Positions 15,223-16,414 of a stretch of 16,414 nt of DNA are shown piece by piece. Position numbers and translations under genes: made by a program. The DNA lies in NCBI GenBank assembly GCA_022822575.1, contig JAJEBJ010000265.1, positions 1 through 16,414 on the forward strand. The letters are read 5' to 3'. The notes beneath the pieces are model-generated. The model made no database searches. It saw nothing but the letters and a program-made list of their open reading frames with translations, and had not been told where the DNA came from. The first letter of the stretch is position 1, and each line of letters starts with the position of its first letter. The DNA is from Alphaproteobacteria bacterium (GTDB lineage: Bacteria; Pseudomonadota; Alphaproteobacteria; SP197).

Positions 15223-16194
15223 ATGGACCTGACAAGGAAGTTCCTGTCGGCCGTCACTGCCGGCGCAATGCTTGCCGGTGTCGCAGCGACAGCGGGCGCC
15301 CAGTCAATTCCCGAAACGGATGAGCCGATCAAGCTCGCCATGAACGAGTGGACGGGCCAGCATGTTTCGACGGTCGTTGCCGGCGAAACGCTGAAGCGGA
15401 TGGGCTACAACGTCGAATACGTCACCGCCGGATACTATCCACAGGTCTCGGCCGTCGCCGACGGCGACCTTCATGCGACCCTGGAAATCTGGAGCTCCAA
15501 CATCGGCGAGGGCTGGGACGAGCATTTCGATTCCGGCGCGGTTGAAATCGTGGCGCTGTCCGGGCTCAAGCCGCAGGAAGCCTGGTTTGTTCCGGGATAC
15601 GTCGTCGACATGTGTCCGGGCCTGCCGAGCTGGGAGGCGCTCAACGACTGCGCCGACATGTTCGCAACACCTGAGACGATGCCTTCGGGCCGATTCCTGG
15701 ACTACCCGGCCGAATGGGGCGACAAGAATGCTCCGCGCATTGCCGCGCTCGGGCTCGACTTCGTGAACATCCCGTCGGGCGGCGAAGGCTCGATCATCGC
15801 CGAGATCAAGTCGGCCTACGAACGCCAGGCGCCGCTGATCACCATGTTCTGGGAACCGCACTGGATGCACGCCCAGTACGACTTGGTCCGGGTCTTGCTG
15901 CCCGAGTACTTCGAAGGTTGCGAAACCGACGCATCGCTCGGCATGAATCCCGACGCCACCCATGATTGCGACTGGGCCGGCGCCGAGATCTGGAAGGTCG
16001 CCAATCCGGGGCTCAAGGACAGCCATCCCGGCGCCTGGGGGCTGATCGAGGCCTATTCCATCACCAACCTCGAGCAGGCCCAGATGATGTCCGAGATCGA
16101 CGACAAGGGCCGCGACCTTGAAGAGGTCGTCAACGAGTGGCTCGACAACAACTCCGAGGCGATGCAGGGCTGGATCGATCACGCGACGATGTAG
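15223..16194 (+). CDS. Glycine betaine/choline-type ABC transporter substrate-binding protein (OpuAC/ProX family)
   Basis: A 323-residue periplasmic binding protein. A Sec signal peptide is clear: DLTRK, a hydrophobic core, then AGA-Q with cleavage near residue 26. The mature part belongs to the OpuAC family that binds quaternary amines, including NEWTG at 41-45, LEIWSS near 87-92 and FWEPHWMH at 209-216. Trp43, Trp90, Trp210 and Trp214 are candidates for the aromatic cage that holds a trimethylammonium head. Two likely disulphides are Cys131-Cys143 and Cys233-Cys249. GGGGAG lies ten bases before the ATG. A strong terminator follows at once, so no permease or ATPase is co-transcribed; it must work with a transporter encoded elsewhere. 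Its closeness to the Rieske operon suggests it captures the substrate, but ligand specificity is not readable. Confidence 0.9.
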   Translation: MDLTRKFLSAVTAGAMLAGVAATAGAQSIPETDEPIKLAMNEWTGQHVSTVVAGETLKRMGYNVEYVTAGYYPQVSAVADGDLHATLEIWSSNIGEGWDEHFDSGAVEIVALSGLKPQEAWFVPGYVVDMCPGLPSWEALNDCADMFATPETMPSGRFLDYPAEWGDKNAPRIAALGLDFVNIPSGGEGSIIAEIKSAYERQAPLITMFWEPHWMHAQYDLVRVLLPEYFEGCETDASLGMNPDATHDCDWAGAEIWKVANPGLKDSHPGAWGLIEAYSITNLEQAQMMSEIDDKGRDLEEVVNEWLDNNSEAMQGWIDHATM

Positions 16195-16218
16195 GCACTC
16201 ATCGAGAAGAACGAACCG

Positions 16219-16250
16219 AAAGGCCGGACGTCGCCGTCCGGCCTTTCTTC
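16219..16250. terminator. Strong rho-independent terminator, probably bidirectional
   Basis: AAAGGCCGGACG (16219-16230) pairs perfectly with CGTCCGGCCTTT (16235-16246) around a TCGC loop, followed by CTTC. The A-run before and T-run after the GC-rich stem let it serve both strands, ending the binding-protein gene on plus and the convergent gene on minus. Confidence 0.88.
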
Positions 16251-16284
16251 GTCTGAAACCGCAGTTCCGGCACGAGACTTCGGG

Positions 16285-16414
16285 TCAGGGCAGTGCGAAC
16301 TCCGCCGCCAGTTCCGTCAGTTCCCGCTTGAAGGGGATATCCCCGGGCTCCGTGCCCAGTTCGCGGGCGAAGCGATGGCCTTCGTAGACCGCCGCGGCGA
16401 TGGTGGCAGGGCCG
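16285..16414 (-). CDS. C-terminal end of a protein cut by the window edge, possibly a third TMADH/DgcA-like flavoprotein
   Basis: The last 43 codons of a minus-strand gene are visible, ending with TGA at 16287-16285. The segment reads GPATIAAAVYEGHRFARE and later DIPFKREL. Its P-x-T-x3-A-V-x-E-G spacing matches the tail of the two flavoproteins in this window (APRTAEEAVLEG), where it follows the IGDA motif of the FAD domain. I also associate this kind of ending with dimethylglycine-demethylase-like proteins. With so little sequence this is tentative; other FAD/NAD-linked oxidoreductases are possible. It converges on the binding-protein gene across the shared terminator. Confidence 0.5.
   Translation of the reverse strand, partial: GPATIAAAVYEGHRFARELGTEPGDIPFKRELTELAAEFALP

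Noticed and set aside
15304..16182. 292-codon minus-strand open frame
   Set aside because: Mirror of the binding-protein gene, whose signal peptide, tryptophans and terminator establish the plus strand as coding.

Overview
The window is GC-rich with dense, short-spaced genes. Its protein families (Rieske demethylases and trimethylamine-dehydrogenase-like flavoproteins of the betaine-degradation type, a glycine-betaine-type periplasmic binding protein, a GFA protein) suggest a proteobacterium, most likely an alphaproteobacterium. The genus cannot be told from the sequence. No rRNA, tRNA, CRISPR array or intact insertion sequence was seen.

Layout. Left block (1-3837): a minus-strand pair, an HpcH/HpaI-type aldolase followed by a GFA-family zinc protein cut by the window edge. 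A plus-strand homocysteine S-methyltransferase-family gene is divergent from them. A minus-strand type I sulfatase converges on that gene, and a small DUF1971 gene is divergent from the sulfatase. Middle block (about 3838-7018): accessory-looking DNA with a roughly 640-residue unrecognised coiled-coil protein, a truncated and frameshifted NYN-domain (LabA-like) nuclease remnant, and a 300-base gap with two small hairpins.

Right block (7019-14180, minus strand): a tightly coupled five-gene operon. In transcription order it holds Rieske oxygenase A, Rieske oxygenase B, flavoprotein A, flavoprotein B and an extended SDR. Junctions are GTGA and ATGA overlaps or gaps of 3-6 bases. Upstream and divergent are a small exported TPR protein and a secreted OpuAC/ProX-type substrate-binding protein closed by a strong terminator. 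Converging on that terminator is the C-terminal end of another gene that resembles the tail of the two flavoproteins.

How they may work together (inference): Rieske oxygenases of this type hydroxylate an N-methyl group of quaternary ammonium compounds, releasing formaldehyde. TMADH/DgcA-like flavoproteins remove methyl groups from the resulting tertiary and secondary amines. The binding protein could capture the substrate. The GFA protein and the homocysteine methyltransferase would handle one-carbon products or methyl groups, and the aldolase and SDR could process the carbon skeleton. The doubled Rieske and flavoprotein genes point to an N-methylated substrate that needs several different demethylation steps, but the substrate is not identifiable from sequence alone. 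No Rieske reductase, ETF-like acceptor, ABC permease or dedicated regulator is present in the window.
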